Positions 8,339-18,058 of a stretch of DNA of 64,000 nucleotides are shown in pieces. The DNA comes from Gordonia sp. PP30 (GTDB lineage: Bacteria; Actinomycetota; Actinomycetes; Mycobacteriales; Mycobacteriaceae): NCBI RefSeq assembly GCF_023100845.1, contig NZ_CP095864.1, positions 2,418,001 through 2,482,000 of the forward strand. The letters run 5' to 3'. The notes beneath the pieces are model-generated. The model ran no database searches, was not told the origin of the DNA, and saw nothing but the letters and a program-made list of their open reading frames with translations. A program made the translations under genes and the position numbers. The number at the start of each line of letters is the position of its first letter. The stretch's first letter is position 1.

Positions 8339-9712
8339 ATGAGCACTCCGAACGACCAGACCCCGGCCGACGACACCGGCCAGGCCACCCCCGCTCCCCG
8401 GCCGGGCCCGCGGCCCGGACCGCGCCCGAGCGCCCCGCGCCCCGGGCCGACCCCCGGACACCGCCCCGGCCCCGTCGTCCACCACATCGAGGCCGGTGAT
8501 CCCACCGCCTTCGGCCGGATCGACGACGACGGCAACGTCTGGCTCACCACGCGCGACGGCGAGCGGCAGATCGGGTCGTGGCAGGCCGGCACCCGCGAAG
8601 AGGGGATGGCGCACTTCGCGCGGAAGTTCGCCGACCTGGCGACCGAGACGGAGATCCTGGAGGAACGGCTCGACGCCCGGTCCGGTGACCCCCGCAAGAC
8701 GCAGGCCGCCGCGCAGCATCTGCTGGACGAGCTGCCGTCCGCCCAGGCGATCGGCGACATCGACGCCCTCACCGCGCGGCTGGCGACGATCGTCGAGCGC
8801 GCCGGTGCGCTGACCGGAGAAGTCCGTGCCGAGCGCGATGCGGCGCGGGCGGCCGCCATCGCCCGCAAGGAGGAACTGGCCGCCGAGGCCGAGGCCATCG
8901 GCAGCGAATCGACCCAGTGGAAGGCCAGCGGCGACCGGCTCCGGGTGATCCTCGATGAGTGGAAGACCATCCGCGGCGTCGACCGCAAGACCGACGACAT
9001 CCTGTGGAAGCGCTACTCGCGGGCCCGCGACGCGTTCAACCGGCGACGCGGCGCGCACTTCGCCGAACTCGATCGCGAGCGCGCCGTGGTCAAGGCCCGC
9101 AAGGAAGAGCTGATCACCGCGGCGGAGGAACTGTCGACCTCCACCGACTGGGGACCGACGGCGGCCAAGTACCGGGAACTTCTCACCCAGTGGAAGGCGG
9201 CCGGACGGGCGCCGCGCGACGCCGACGACGCGCTGTGGGCGCGGTTCAAGGCCGCCCAGGACGTGTTCTTCGCCGCCCGCAACGCGGTGCACTCCGAGCG
9301 GGACGCCGAGTTCGGGCAGAACGCCGAGGCCAAGGCCGCGCTGCTCAGCGAGTACGAGAAGACCATCGACCCGGGGTCCGGTCTGGAGGCCGCCCGGCGC
9401 GAGTTCCGGACGTTCAGGGAACGCTGGGAAGAGATCGGCAAGGTGCCACGCGAGCAGATGCATGCGCTGGAGGGCCGGGCCCGCGCCCTGGAGAAGCGCA
9501 TCCGCGACGCCGAGGAGGCCGACTGGTCGCGCACCGATCCGGAGGCGCTGGCGCGTGCCGCGCAGTTCGCCGAGCGCGCCGCCAAGCTGTCCGAGCAGGC
9601 CGACAAGGCCGCGGCGGCGGGCAAGGACCGGGATGCCGCGAAGCTCCGCGAGCAGGCCGCGCAGTGGACCGAGTGGGCCGAGGCCGCCAACAGCGCCGTC
9701 GACGGCCGCTGA
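8339..9712 (+). CDS. DUF349 coiled-coil protein
   Basis: 457 residues. After a Pro/Arg-rich, low-complexity N-terminus (about 1-45) comes a short domain (HHIEAGDPTAFGRIDDDGNVWL), then several DUF349-type helical repeats recognisable by W-K/R patterns (STQWKASGDRLRVILDEWKTI, LLTQWKAAGRAPRDADDALW, FRERWEEIGKVP). An Ala/Glu-rich coiled coil forms the C-terminus. The mycobacterial equivalent (Rv2731 position) is a conserved alanine/arginine-rich protein without firm function. It is transcribed alone, divergent from the miaA group and convergent with the next gene (7-base gap). GAAGGG 12 bases upstream is a weak ribosome binding site. Confidence 0.88.
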   Translation: MSTPNDQTPADDTGQATPAPRPGPRPGPRPSAPRPGPTPGHRPGPVVHHIEAGDPTAFGRIDDDGNVWLTTRDGERQIGSWQAGTREEGMAHFARKFADLATETEILEERLDARSGDPRKTQAAAQHLLDELPSAQAIGDIDALTARLATIVERAGALTGEVRAERDAARAAAIARKEELAAEAEAIGSESTQWKASGDRLRVILDEWKTIRGVDRKTDDILWKRYSRARDAFNRRRGAHFAELDRERAVVKARKEELITAAEELSTSTDWGPTAAKYRELLTQWKAAGRAPRDADDALWARFKAAQDVFFAARNAVHSERDAEFGQNAEAKAALLSEYEKTIDPGSGLEAARREFRTFRERWEEIGKVPREQMHALEGRARALEKRIRDAEEADWSRTDPEALARAAQFAERAAKLSEQADKAAAAGKDRDAAKLREQAAQWTEWAEAANSAVDGR

Positions 9713-9719
9713 CCGGGCC

Positions 9720-10538
9720 CTACCGCGACATGCGGCGGCGGAGGACCTTGGTGTTCAGCAGGCACGGCGACGGGTCGATCATCGACACGCTCAGCACTCG
9801 CCGGCGCGCGTCGTAGTCGATCCCCTCGATCTCGTAGGAGCCGGTGCAGGCAGACAGGTGCGGGACCGCGAATTCGCGGCGCACGGTGCCGCGCGCGTGT
9901 CCGGCGGGGGCGTCGTCGAGAGGGCCGTCGAGGGTGATCGAGTAGACCGCCTGCGCCGGCCGGTCGACAGCGCAGACGAGGTGCGTCGCATCGACGAAGT
10001 CGCAGCTCTGGACATCGCGCATCGGCGTGTCGAGCGCGACGGTCCCGGCCAGCGGCAGTGCCGAACCGTCGGGCCGCCCGACCGGGTTGCGGAAGACGAG
10101 GAGCCGGTCCATCGTGTCCCACTCGCCGCTCACCAGGTACCGGCCGGACGGCGAGACGGTGACGAACGAGTTGTTGGCCATCTCCCCGGGCGTCAGCCGG
10201 TGGTAGTAGCGCGACAGCCGGCCGTCCGGCTCGGTGATCGTGTACAGCTTGCGGCCGGAACCGAGTTGCTCGTAGGCGTCGTACATGCGGCCGCGAAACA
10301 GGTCACCGTCGCCGATGTGGGTCCAGCCGTCGATCGCGACCTCGGGCCGGATCGTCGTGTAGCCGCGGCCGTGCAACCGGCCCGCGGCATCCCCCGCCAG
10401 CCCCTGCGTGTATTCGAGGGTGGAGACGTCATCGATGCCGAGCAGACGCCACTCCCGCGGCGCGGCGGCCGCCCAGGGTGCGGTGACGAACGCCGCGAGC
10501 AGCAGGCTGACCGCGGTCAGCGTGTACAGGGCGCGCAT
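9720..10538 (-). CDS. Secreted protein of unknown function
   Basis: 272 residues from ATG 10538. An alternative GTG at 10553 overlaps the upstream stop codon by one base. The N-terminus is a clear Sec signal peptide: MRALYT, a hydrophobic core (AVSLLLAAFV), then an Ala-X-Ala cleavage region ending near WAAAAP. The mature part has repeated short beta-like segments (SGRYLVSGEWD, DFVDATHLVCAVD, YEIEGIDYDARRRVLSVSM) resembling a beta-propeller or lectin-like sheet protein. Three to four cysteines could form disulfides outside the cell. I do not recognise a family. It is probably cotranscribed with the membrane protein upstream. Confidence 0.8.
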   Translation of the reverse strand: MRALYTLTAVSLLLAAFVTAPWAAAAPREWRLLGIDDVSTLEYTQGLAGDAAGRLHGRGYTTIRPEVAIDGWTHIGDGDLFRGRMYDAYEQLGSGRKLYTITEPDGRLSRYYHRLTPGEMANNSFVTVSPSGRYLVSGEWDTMDRLLVFRNPVGRPDGSALPLAGTVALDTPMRDVQSCDFVDATHLVCAVDRPAQAVYSITLDGPLDDAPAGHARGTVRREFAVPHLSACTGSYEIEGIDYDARRRVLSVSMIDPSPCLLNTKVLRRRMSR

Positions 10539-10552
10539 CGGGAGTCGGATCA

Positions 10553-11275
10553 CTACTCCGTCGGCCGCGATTCGCCGTCGTCGCCCCGGATCTGTTCCGG
10601 ATCGGGTCGTTGCGTCCGGGCCGGGGCGCCGGAGGCACGGCGGTCACGCAGGGCGCGGTTGAAGGCCTCGTGCACCGCGGCCTGTTCGCGGCGCTCCTGT
10701 TCCAGCGCCATGTGGTAGGTGCTGCGGGCCCAGACCACGCGGGCCCAGTGGAAGGTCAGCGCGATCACCGCGATCCAGCCCAGGATGAGTCCGGCACCGG
10801 CGCCGCTCGGCGGCGCCAGACCGCCGACGCCGACGGTGTTCCGGGTCCAGATCGCGAGCATGCCGGCCACCGAGTCCACCGCGCAGCCGCAGAGCGCGAC
10901 CCAGGCCACCACCCAGCGCCGGGTGAGGAGCGCGAGCATCGAGAAGCCGATGCCGAAGATCGCCAGCATCCAGACGAAGATCTGCGAGGGCAGCGAGATC
11001 CGCTGCTGGTGCGCGTGCGCGGACATGGTGAGCACATCGATGCCGCTCGCGTTGCCCGCGTGCGGCAGCACCAGCGAGACCATCACCACCAGGACCAGCG
11101 CCGCGACCACCACGGCGCGACCGCCGGGATCGATCTCCCCGGCCACCTTACGTTCGGCCTGCCGCAGATCCTTTTCGTAGGCGCGCAGGGCGTCGCGGTC
11201 GCGAGCGGCCGTCGAACGGTCCTGCGGTCCGGTGCCGGCTCCGCCGCCGCGTCCCTCGCTGGTCGATTCACTCAC
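10553..11275 (-). CDS. Conserved membrane protein (Rv2732c-like)
   Basis: 240 residues from GTG 11275. A charged cytoplasmic N-terminus with a short coiled coil (ALRAYEKDLRQAERKVAGEIDP) precedes four hydrophobic segments (about 52-72, 98-118, 122-142, 155-175) and a charged C-terminal tail. Position between miaB and a DUF349 gene and the general layout match Rv2732c of mycobacteria. Function is unknown. It lies 66 bases downstream of miaB on the same strand, and its stop overlaps a possible GTG start of the next gene (TAGTG). Confidence 0.85.
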   Translation of the reverse strand: MSESTSEGRGGGAGTGPQDRSTAARDRDALRAYEKDLRQAERKVAGEIDPGGRAVVVAALVLVVMVSLVLPHAGNASGIDVLTMSAHAHQQRISLPSQIFVWMLAIFGIGFSMLALLTRRWVVAWVALCGCAVDSVAGMLAIWTRNTVGVGGLAPPSGAGAGLILGWIAVIALTFHWARVVWARSTYHMALEQERREQAAVHEAFNRALRDRRASGAPARTQRPDPEQIRGDDGESRPTE

Positions 11276-11299
11276 GACTGCTCAACTCCTATTCCTCTC

Positions 11300-11317
11300 G
11301 GGGACGAGTGTGTCCCC
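11300..11317 (-). terminator. Small stem-loop between miaB and the membrane protein
   Basis: GGGGAC and GTCCCC form a perfect 6-bp stem with a 6-base loop 25 bases after the miaB stop. It could attenuate read-through. Evidence is weak. Confidence 0.3.
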
Positions 11318-11341
11318 TGCTGTTGTCCCCGCAGCGCGGCC

Positions 11342-12889
11342 TCAGCCGCACGAGCCGGACCCGCAACCGCTCGCGGCGGCGACGGGCTCCCGCCTGCCGA
11401 TGGCCGGCAGGCCGAGTCCGACGCCGACCGGTTCGGTGGTCGGCGTGCTGCCCGCCTCGTAGGCGTCCCCCGCCCGTGTACGACGATGCGCGGTGACCCC
11501 GCCGTCGGCGATCAGATGGTGCGGCGCGGCCGCGGTGATCGCCGCGTGCACCACGTCGCCCGGCCGCACCCCCACCGCGCCGCCCGGCGCGAAGTGCACC
11601 AGGCGGCCGTCGCGGGCGCGTCCGGTCATCCGGCCGGTGGCCGAGCTCTTGCGGCCCTCGTCGGCCACCACGAGCAACTCGGCGTCGGTGCCGATCAGCT
11701 CTTCATTGGCTTCCAGGCAGATCCGCTCCTGCAGCGCGATGAGGCGCTGGTAGCGGTCCTTTACGACGTCCGGCGGCACCTGCTGATCCATGGTGGCCGC
11801 CGGGGTTCCCGGGCGCGGCGAGTACTGGAAGGTGAAGGCGCTGGAGAAGCGGGCCGCCTCGACCACCTCGAGCGTCTCCTGGAAGTCCTCCTCGGTCTCG
11901 CCGGGGAAACCGACGATGATGTCGGTGGTGATGGCCGCGTGCGGCATGGCCGCGCGGACCCGGTCCAGGATGCCCAGGAACTTGGTGCGCCGGTAGCTGC
12001 GGCGCATCGCCTTGAGGATGCGGTCGGAGCCGGATTGCAGCGGCATGTGCAGCTGCGGGCAGATGTTCGGGGTCTGCGCCATCGCCTCGATCACGTCGTC
12101 GGTGAACTCGGCGGGGTGCGGCGAGGTGAACCGGACGCGCTCCAGGCCGTCGATCGCGCCGCAGGCGCGCAGCAGCTCGGCGAAAGCGCCGCGGTTGCGC
12201 GGGATCTCCGGATCGGCGAACGACATGCCGTAGGCGTTGACGTTCTGGCCGAGCAGGGTCACCTCGAGGACACCCTGGTCGACGAGCGCCTGAACCTCGG
12301 CGAGGACGTCGCCCGGCCGCCGGTCCACTTCCTTGCCGCGCAGCGACGGCACGATGCAGAAGGAGCAGGTGTTGTTGCAGCCCACCGACACCGACACCCA
12401 GCCCGCGTACGCCGACTCCCGTTTGGCCGGCAGCGTCGACGGGAACGCCTCCAGCGCGTCGAGGATCTCGACCTGGGCTTCCTCGTTGTGGCGGGCCCGT
12501 TCCAGCAGCACCGGCAGCGAGCCGATGTTGTGGGTGCCGAACACCACGTCGACCCACGGCGCCTTGGCCAGCACCGTGTCCTTGTCCTTCTGCGCCAGGC
12601 AGCCGCCCACGGCGATCTGCATGCCGGGCGTGCGCTGCTTGACGGGCGCGAGATGGGACAGGTTGCCGTACAGCTTGTTGTCGGCGTTCTCCCGGATGGC
12701 GCAGGTGTTGAAGACGACCAGGTCGGCGTCGTCGCCGGACTCGGCGCGCACGTAGCCGGCATCTTCGAGAAGGCCGGAGATGCGCTCGGAATCGTGAACG
12801 TTCATCTGGCAGCCGTAGGTCCGGACCGAGTAGGAACGGGCACCGCCCCCGGCCTCGCTCGGGGCGCGTTGGTCAAGGGCGCTACTCAC
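11342..12889 (-). CDS. miaB: tRNA-2-methylthio-N6-dimethylallyladenosine synthase MiaB
   Basis: 515 residues. Radical-SAM methylthiotransferase acting on the i6A37 made by MiaA. Order: N-terminal UPF0004 domain with cluster cysteines ([23 protein letters not shown]), radical-[11 protein letters not shown] near 185, and a C-terminal TRAM domain. It ends in a Cys-rich tail GCGSGSCG that the catalytic domains do not explain. GTG 12889 was chosen because conserved sequence begins just after it and TATTCT lies 6 bases upstream. The frame is open to 13000, but the extra residues look non-coding and run into the gluA promoter region. Divergent from gluA. Confidence 0.95.
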   Translation of the reverse strand: MSSALDQRAPSEAGGGARSYSVRTYGCQMNVHDSERISGLLEDAGYVRAESGDDADLVVFNTCAIRENADNKLYGNLSHLAPVKQRTPGMQIAVGGCLAQKDKDTVLAKAPWVDVVFGTHNIGSLPVLLERARHNEEAQVEILDALEAFPSTLPAKRESAYAGWVSVSVGCNNTCSFCIVPSLRGKEVDRRPGDVLAEVQALVDQGVLEVTLLGQNVNAYGMSFADPEIPRNRGAFAELLRACGAIDGLERVRFTSPHPAEFTDDVIEAMAQTPNICPQLHMPLQSGSDRILKAMRRSYRRTKFLGILDRVRAAMPHAAITTDIIVGFPGETEEDFQETLEVVEAARFSSAFTFQYSPRPGTPAATMDQQVPPDVVKDRYQRLIALQERICLEANEELIGTDAELLVVADEGRKSSATGRMTGRARDGRLVHFAPGGAVGVRPGDVVHAAITAAAPHHLIADGGVTAHRRTRAGDAYEAGSTPTTEPVGVGLGLPAIGRREPVAAASGCGSGSCG

Positions 12890-12895
12890 CCCTCC

Positions 12896-12901
12896 AGAAT
12901 A
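12896..12901 (-). promoter_or_regulatory. -10 element of miaB (leaderless)
   Basis: Minus-strand TATTCT, 6 bases before GTG 12889. The GGAGG between them is only one to two bases from the start codon, too close to serve as a normal ribosome binding site. Confidence 0.5.
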
Positions 12902-12979
12902 CGTGCCGGGGCAAATCGGACCGAGGTACCACATCGGCATGCGAGACAGAAGTGTCGAGCGACCCCAGGACGGGTGGCA

Positions 12980-12985
12980 TAGGGT
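12980..12985 (+). promoter_or_regulatory. -10 element of gluABCD
   Basis: TAGGGT ends 8 bases before ATG 12994. The miaB and gluA -10 elements face away from each other across about 80 bases. Confidence 0.45.
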
Positions 12986-12993
12986 GCTTGGGT

Positions 12994-13746
12994 ATGACAC
13001 AACCGAGCGAGAGTCCCATGATCGCCATGAAGGGCGTGCAGAAACACTACGGCGACCTTCACGTCCTCAAAGACATCGAGCTGGAGATCCCGAAGGGACA
13101 GGTCGTCGTCGTTCTCGGTCCGTCGGGCTCGGGCAAGTCCACGCTGTGCCGGACGATCAACCGGCTCGAGCCGGTCGACACCGGCGAGATCCGTATCGGC
13201 GGCGAGGTGCTGCCGTCGGAGGGACGTGATCTCGCGCGGCTGCGCGCCGACGTCGGAATGGTGTTCCAGTCGTTCAACCTGTTCGCGCACAAGACGATTC
13301 TGGAGAACGTGACGCTCGGGCCGATCAAGGTCCGCAAGATGGGCAAGGAGGAGGCCGGCAAGCGCGCGGTCGAACTGCTCGACCGGGTCGGCGTCGCGAC
13401 CCAGAAGGACAAGTATCCCGCGCAGTTGTCCGGCGGCCAGCAGCAGCGCGTGGCGATCGCCCGGTCCCTCGCCATGGCGCCGAAGGTGATGCTGTTCGAC
13501 GAGCCCACCTCCGCGCTCGACCCGGAGATGGTGAGCGAGGTGCTCGACGTGATGGTGTCGCTCGCCCGCGAGGGCATGACCATGGTCGTCGTGACCCATG
13601 AGATGGGCTTCGCGCGCAAGGCCGCCGACCGGATCCTGTTCATGGCCGACGGGCAGATCGTCGAGGACACCGATCCGGAGAGCTTCTTCAACGCCCCGAA
13701 GTCCGAGCGCGCCCGCGACTTCCTGTCGAAGATCCTGGGCCACTGA
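12994..13746 (+). CDS. gluA: Glutamate ABC transporter ATP-binding protein
   Basis: 250 residues. ATPase subunit of the glutamate uptake system first defined in Corynebacterium. Walker [10 protein letters not shown] is about residues 44-52, Q-loop in VFQSFNLF, signature LSGGQQQR, Walker [13 protein letters not shown] and switch His in [10 protein letters not shown] 12994 was chosen because a -10-like hexamer precedes it; ATG 13018 (start of the homologous core) is the alternative. The frame open to 12952 overlaps the promoter. First gene of gluABCD, with one base between it and gluB. The location between miaB and recX/recA is the same as in corynebacteria. Confidence 0.95.
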   Translation: MTQPSESPMIAMKGVQKHYGDLHVLKDIELEIPKGQVVVVLGPSGSGKSTLCRTINRLEPVDTGEIRIGGEVLPSEGRDLARLRADVGMVFQSFNLFAHKTILENVTLGPIKVRKMGKEEAGKRAVELLDRVGVATQKDKYPAQLSGGQQQRVAIARSLAMAPKVMLFDEPTSALDPEMVSEVLDVMVSLAREGMTMVVVTHEMGFARKAADRILFMADGQIVEDTDPESFFNAPKSERARDFLSKILGH

Positions 13747-13747
13747 T

Positions 13748-14785
13748 ATGGCCGACCATTCCCGCCCATCGAGACGTGTCCGGCCGGCCGTCGTCCTCCT
13801 CGCGGTGCTCGCGGTACTGGCCGCCCTGCTGACCGCGTGCGGCAGCAGCGGCCCGCGCAACCTGCTCGACGACATCCGCGCCGGCCACGTCGTCCTCGGC
13901 ACCAAGTTCGACCAGCCCGGACTCGGCCTGCAGAATCCCGGCGGCAAGATCACCGGCTTCGACGCCTCGGTCTCGACGTTCGTGGTGAACTACCTCGCCG
14001 ACCAGATGAAGGTGCCCCACCCGAAGATCACCTGGAAGGAGACGCCGTCCGCGCAGCGGGAGACGTTCATCCGCAACGGCGAGGTCGATACCATCGCGGC
14101 CACCTATTCGATCACGCCCGAGCGAATGAAGGATGTTGCGTTCGCCGGACCGTACTTCATCACCTACCAGGGACTCCTGGTCCGCAAGGACGATCACAGC
14201 CTCAACGCCCTGCGGGACCTGCCGGGCAAGAAACTGTGCTCGGTCGCCGGATCGACACCGGCGCAGAACATCAAGAAGATGATGCCCGACGTCCAGCTGC
14301 AGGAATACGACTCCTACTCCTCCTGCGTCGAGGCGCTGCGCCGCGGCAAGGTGGATGCCCTCACCACCGACGAGGTGATCCTGGCCGGGTACTCCAACCG
14401 CTGGAAGAACGAGTTCAAGCTGGTGACGCTGGAATACGCCAAGGACGTCTGCGTCGCCGGGAAGATCGGCGGCAAGAAGGCGCAGGTTCTCAAGATCGCG
14501 GGCACCCCGTTCTCATACGAGCGGTACGGCATCGGCATGGCCAAGGACTTCCCGGAGGCCGTCGCCAAGGTGAACGAGGCGCTGCGGGCGATGATGGCGA
14601 CCCCGCCGAGCGGCGGCCGGTCGATCTGGGAGACCGATCTCCGGGATGCGCTGGGCGATTCGACGGTGGACGCGATGATCGCGCGCGCCGACGCCCCGGG
14701 ATCGAAGTTCACCTTCACTCCCGACCCGGGTGATCTCAGCTTCCTCGATTCCGCGTCGACACCGTGCCCGGAAGGAATGAAGTAG
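13748..14785 (+). CDS. gluB: Glutamate-binding lipoprotein
   Basis: 345 residues. Lipoprotein signal peptide with lipobox LLTAC (Cys31), so the mature protein is expected to be lipid-anchored outside the membrane. The rest is a type-3 periplasmic-binding fold: GTKFDQPGLG, ITGFDASV, ITWKETPSAQRETFIRNGEVD, ITPERMKDVAFAGPY and later SCVEALRRGKVDALTTDE, all as in GluB. It delivers glutamate to GluCD. ATG one base after the gluA stop; its own stop abuts the gluC ATG (TAGATG). Confidence 0.95.
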   Translation: MADHSRPSRRVRPAVVLLAVLAVLAALLTACGSSGPRNLLDDIRAGHVVLGTKFDQPGLGLQNPGGKITGFDASVSTFVVNYLADQMKVPHPKITWKETPSAQRETFIRNGEVDTIAATYSITPERMKDVAFAGPYFITYQGLLVRKDDHSLNALRDLPGKKLCSVAGSTPAQNIKKMMPDVQLQEYDSYSSCVEALRRGKVDALTTDEVILAGYSNRWKNEFKLVTLEYAKDVCVAGKIGGKKAQVLKIAGTPFSYERYGIGMAKDFPEAVAKVNEALRAMMATPPSGGRSIWETDLRDALGDSTVDAMIARADAPGSKFTFTPDPGDLSFLDSASTPCPEGMK

Positions 14786-15469
14786 ATGAGCGACCTCTGG
14801 AACGAGATGGGCCCGCGGCTGTGGCCCGCCTTCTGGCTCACCATCCAACTCACCTTCTGGTCCGCCATCGGCGCCCTGATCTGGGGAGTGCTGCTGGCCG
14901 GCATGAAAGTCTCCCCCGTCCCGGCCATGCGCTGGTTCGCGACGGTGTACGTCAACGTGGTCCGGAACACCCCGCTGACGCTGATCGTCCTGCTGTGCTC
15001 GATCGGCCTCTATCAGAATCTCGGCCTCACTCTCGCGGCCAACAATTCACACTTCTTCGAGAACAACAACTTCCGCCTTGCGGTGCTGGGTTTCATCCTC
15101 TACACGGCGACGTTCGTGTGCGAGACGCTCCGCTCGGGCTTCAACACCGTCCCGCTGGGCCAGGCCGAGGCGGCCCGGTCGATCGGGCTGAACTTCACGC
15201 AGGTGTTCGGGCTGATCATTCTGCCGCAGGCGATGCGGGCGGTGATCGCGCCGATGGGCTCGGTGCTGATCGCGCTGACCAAGAACACCACGATCGCGTC
15301 GGTGATCGGGGTGGCCGAGGCCTCCCTGCTGATGAAGGAGGAGTTGGAGAACCACTCCGATCAGATCCTCGCGATCTTCGCGGTGTTCGCGATCGGATTC
15401 ATGATCATCACGCTCATCGAAGGCGCAATCTTCGGGTGGGCGGCTAAGCGCTGGGCGGTGAAGCGATGA
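14786..15469 (+). CDS. gluC: Glutamate ABC transporter permease GluC
   Basis: 227 residues. His/Glu/Gln-type inner-membrane permease. Hydrophobic segments are visible near 17-40, 63-83, 98-118 and 193-215, and the EAA loop is [22 protein letters not shown], the contact site for GluA. It starts on the base after the gluB stop and overlaps gluD by 4 bases (ATGA), so subunits are translationally coupled. Confidence 0.94.
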   Translation: MSDLWNEMGPRLWPAFWLTIQLTFWSAIGALIWGVLLAGMKVSPVPAMRWFATVYVNVVRNTPLTLIVLLCSIGLYQNLGLTLAANNSHFFENNNFRLAVLGFILYTATFVCETLRSGFNTVPLGQAEAARSIGLNFTQVFGLIILPQAMRAVIAPMGSVLIALTKNTTIASVIGVAEASLLMKEELENHSDQILAIFAVFAIGFMIITLIEGAIFGWAAKRWAVKR

Positions 15470-16398
15470 GTTCGCAGGCAACAGTTCTCTACGACGCGCC
15501 CGGCCCCCGCGCACGACTGCGCAACCGGATCATCGCGCTGGTGTTCACCGCGGCGATCATCGCGCTCCTTGTCTGGATCGTCCTCGTGCTGCAGGACAAC
15601 GGGCAGCTGACCGCCGAGAAGTGGAAGCCCTTCATCCAGGGCAGCACCTGGACCACCTGGCTGCTGCCCGGTCTGTGGGGCACCATCAAGGCGGCGGCGC
15701 TGTCGATCGTCTTCGCGATCATCATCGGGACCCTGCTCGGCATCGGCCGCCTGTCCGATCATCGGTGGGTGCGCGCGGTCTGCGGAGTCATCGTCGAGGT
15801 CTTCCGCGCCATCCCGGTGCTGATTCTGATCTACTTCGCGTACTTCCTGTTCGCGGCGTATTCGGTCTTCCCGTCGTCGCAGTTGGCGTTCGCGGCCGTC
15901 GTGTTCGGTCTGACCATCTACAACGGCTCGGTCCTCGCCGAGATCCTGCGGGCGGGCATCCAGTCGCTCCCGCGCGGGCAGACCGAGGCGGCCCAGTCGA
16001 TCGGTCTGCGCAAGACGCAGACGATGCTGATGATCCTGTTGCCGCAGGCCGTCACCGCGATGCTGCCGGCCCTGGTGGCCCAGATGGTGATCGCGCTGAA
16101 GGACAGCGCCCTGGGTTACGCCGTCGGTTACATCGAGGTGGTGCGCTCCGGAATCAAGTCGGCGTCGTACTTCGGCAACTACCTGCCCGCGCTGCTCGTG
16201 GTGGCCGCGATCATGATCATCATCAACTTCTGCCTGACCGGTCTGGCGAACTACCTGGAACGCATGCTGCGAACCGGCCGACGCAAGACCAGCGCGCCCG
16301 ACCCGGACGTCGCGGACCTGCAGGCGATGGAGAACGTGCCCGGCTTCAGCGGCGTGGCGATGGACGAGCGTCCGAACCACCCGGACCGCCGCTTCTGA
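15466..16398 (+). CDS. gluD: Glutamate ABC transporter permease GluD
   Basis: 310 residues, second permease of the glutamate importer. A hydrophilic N-terminal 20 residues precedes membrane segments near 22-44, 70-95, 110-135 and 235-258. The EAA loop is [22 protein letters not shown]. The hydrophilic C-terminal tail (about 265-310) is typical of actinobacterial GluD, and its last 53 bases also encode the tail of convergent recX. Confidence 0.94.
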   Translation: MSSQATVLYDAPGPRARLRNRIIALVFTAAIIALLVWIVLVLQDNGQLTAEKWKPFIQGSTWTTWLLPGLWGTIKAAALSIVFAIIIGTLLGIGRLSDHRWVRAVCGVIVEVFRAIPVLILIYFAYFLFAAYSVFPSSQLAFAAVVFGLTIYNGSVLAEILRAGIQSLPRGQTEAAQSIGLRKTQTMLMILLPQAVTAMLPALVAQMVIALKDSALGYAVGYIEVVRSGIKSASYFGNYLPALLVVAAIMIIINFCLTGLANYLERMLRTGRRKTSAPDPDVADLQAMENVPGFSGVAMDERPNHPDRRF

Positions 16399-16873
16399 GG
16401 GTCTCCGCCACCACCGAGGAGATGACGTCGGGCGGGAAGCCACGGCGGCCGAGCACACCGGCGAGGCGTCGGTGTGCCTTGGCGCGATCGCCCGGGTCGG
16501 TCAGATCGAGCGACGACGACGCGAGCTTCTTGGCGGCCAGCTCGGCGGCCTGGGCGCGCTCGTCGTCGGGCTCGATCTCGGCGAGCGCCGCCTCGATGGT
16601 GTGCGCGGCGACGCCCTTGGTGCGCAGTTCGCGGCGCAACGCGAGGCGGCCGCGCCCGGAGTACCGGCTGCGCGAGCCGGCCCATTCTCGGGCGAACTCG
16701 TCGTCGTCGATCAGACCGGACTCTTCGAGTCGGGCGAGGACGTCGTCGATCGTGGGCTGGTCGAAGTCCCGGCGCGCGAGGCGCTCGGCGATCTCGGCAC
16801 GACTGCGGGCCCGTACCCCCAGGAGCCGCAGGGCGGCATCCCAGGCGGACGGGCCCGGCTTGTCGTCGGACAT
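16346..16873 (-). CDS. recX: Regulatory protein RecX
   Basis: 175 residues. RecX binds RecA filaments and limits their activity. Three-helix repeats are visible ([47 protein letters not shown]; the [15 protein letters not shown] signature). ATG 16873 follows the recA stop by 5 bases, so both are one operon. The C-terminal 17 residues (rich in Gly, Ser, Arg, Pro) are encoded inside the end of convergent gluD. Longer starts run into recA in another frame and were rejected. Confidence 0.93.
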   Translation of the reverse strand: MSDDKPGPSAWDAALRLLGVRARSRAEIAERLARRDFDQPTIDDVLARLEESGLIDDDEFAREWAGSRSRYSGRGRLALRRELRTKGVAAHTIEAALAEIEPDDERAQAAELAAKKLASSSLDLTDPGDRAKAHRRLAGVLGRRGFPPDVISSVVAETLRSGGPGGSDARPSPRR

Positions 16874-16878
16874 TCCGG

Positions 16879-17922
16879 TCAGAAGTCGACCGGGGCGGGC
16901 ACCGGCGCGTCGAGGTCGGCCAGGTTCGGGCCGATGCCGAGCTTGCTCTTGATCTTGAGCTCGATCTCGGCGGCGATGTCCGGGTTCTCCAGCAGGAACT
17001 TGCGGGCGTTCTCCTTGCCCTGCCCCAGCTGGTCGCCCTCGTAGGTGAACCACGAGCCGGACTTGCGGATGAAGCCCTCGGCGACGCCGAGGTCGATCAG
17101 CGAGCCCTCACGGCTGATGCCGTGCCCGTAGAGGATGTCGAACTCGGCCTGCTTGAACGGCGGGGCCACCTTGTTCTTGACCACCTTGACGCGGGTGCGG
17201 TTGCCGACCGCCTCGGTGCCGTCCTTGAGGGTCTCGATACGGCGCACGTCCAGGCGCACCGAGGCGTAGAATTTGAGCGCCTTGCCGCCGGTCGTGGTCT
17301 CCGGGGAACCGAACATGACGCCGATCTTCTCGCGCAGCTGGTTGATGAAGATGGCGGTGGTGTTCGAGTTGTTCAGGCCCGAGGTCATCTTGCGGAGCGC
17401 CTGGCTCATCAGGCGGGCCTGCAGACCGACGTGGCTGTCGCCCATCTCGCCCTCGATCTCGGCCTTCGGGACCAGCGCGGCCACCGAGTCGATCACCAGG
17501 ATGTCCAGGGCACCCGATCGGATCAGCATGTCGGCGATCTCCAGCGCCTGCTCACCGGTGTCCGGCTGCGAGACCAGCAGCGCGTCGACGTCGACGCCCA
17601 GCTTGGCCGCGTACTCGGGGTCGAGGGCGTGCTCGGCGTCGATGAACGCCGCGACACCGCCCGCCGCCTGCGCGTTGGCGACCGCGTGCAGGGCGACGGT
17701 GGTCTTACCCGAGGACTCCGGGCCGTAGACCTCCACCACGCGGCCGCGCGGCAGACCGCCCACGCCCAGCGCGATGTCCAGCGCGACGCTGCCGGTCGGG
17801 ATCACTTCCATCGGCGGACGGTTGTCCTCGCCCAGCCGCATCACCGAACCCTTGCCGTAGTTCTTCTCGATCTGCGCGAGGGCCAGGTCGAGTGCCTTCT
17901 CCCGATCGGATGAGAGCGCCAT
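16879..17922 (-). CDS. recA: Recombinase RecA
   Basis: 347 residues. Homologous recombination and LexA co-protease. Walker A GPESSGKT is at 67-74, with Walker B around VIDSVAAL and L2-loop residues [30 protein letters not shown]. The coding sequence is continuous, with no intein, unlike M. tuberculosis. ATG 17922 has a good ribosome binding site (GAGGAAAC). Upstream ATGs in frame (17961, 17955) would place the start at the RecA-NDp-type -10 element, so were rejected. Control elements upstream are a RecA-NDp-like promoter (17962-17984) and a LexA-type box (18059-18074). Confidence 0.98.
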   Translation of the reverse strand: MALSSDREKALDLALAQIEKNYGKGSVMRLGEDNRPPMEVIPTGSVALDIALGVGGLPRGRVVEVYGPESSGKTTVALHAVANAQAAGGVAAFIDAEHALDPEYAAKLGVDVDALLVSQPDTGEQALEIADMLIRSGALDILVIDSVAALVPKAEIEGEMGDSHVGLQARLMSQALRKMTSGLNNSNTTAIFINQLREKIGVMFGSPETTTGGKALKFYASVRLDVRRIETLKDGTEAVGNRTRVKVVKNKVAPPFKQAEFDILYGHGISREGSLIDLGVAEGFIRKSGSWFTYEGDQLGQGKENARKFLLENPDIAAEIELKIKSKLGIGPNLADLDAPVPAPVDF

Positions 17923-17961
17923 GTTGTTTCCTCGATTCGTCTTCTTGCCAGCCATGCCCAC

Positions 17962-17984
17962 AAGGTAGCGGGCACCTCCGACAA
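17962..17984 (-). promoter_or_regulatory. RecA-NDp-type promoter (LexA-independent) of recA
   Basis: Minus strand TTGTCGGAG, 8 bases, then TACCTT. The mycobacterial RecA-NDp consensus is TTGTCRGTG-N8-TAN3T; this matches 8 of 9 positions in the first block, the exact 8-base spacing and TAN3T. It ends 39 bases before the recA ATG. In mycobacteria this promoter class responds to DNA damage without LexA and is activated by ClpR/ClgR, encoded here at 20388-20708. Confidence 0.65.
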
Positions 17985-18058
17985 ACTCGGTCCGGCCATC
18001 TGCGCCCGGTCAAGGTTTAGACGCGCCGGCCCGGTGTTCGGTTCCCTTCAAGGATCAT

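Noticed and set aside
10610..12982. 790-codon plus-strand open frame across the membrane-protein and miaB genes
   Set aside because: It spans several real minus-strand genes and their gaps, with shadow-type composition (His/Arg/Gly/Asp-rich).
16879..17922. Intein in RecA, as in M. tuberculosis
   Set aside because: The RecA frame is uninterrupted at 347 residues with all core motifs contiguous.
17923..17961. Longer RecA start at 17961
   Set aside because: Would begin at the -10 element and adds residues absent from RecA homologues; the ATG at 17922 has a proper ribosome binding site.
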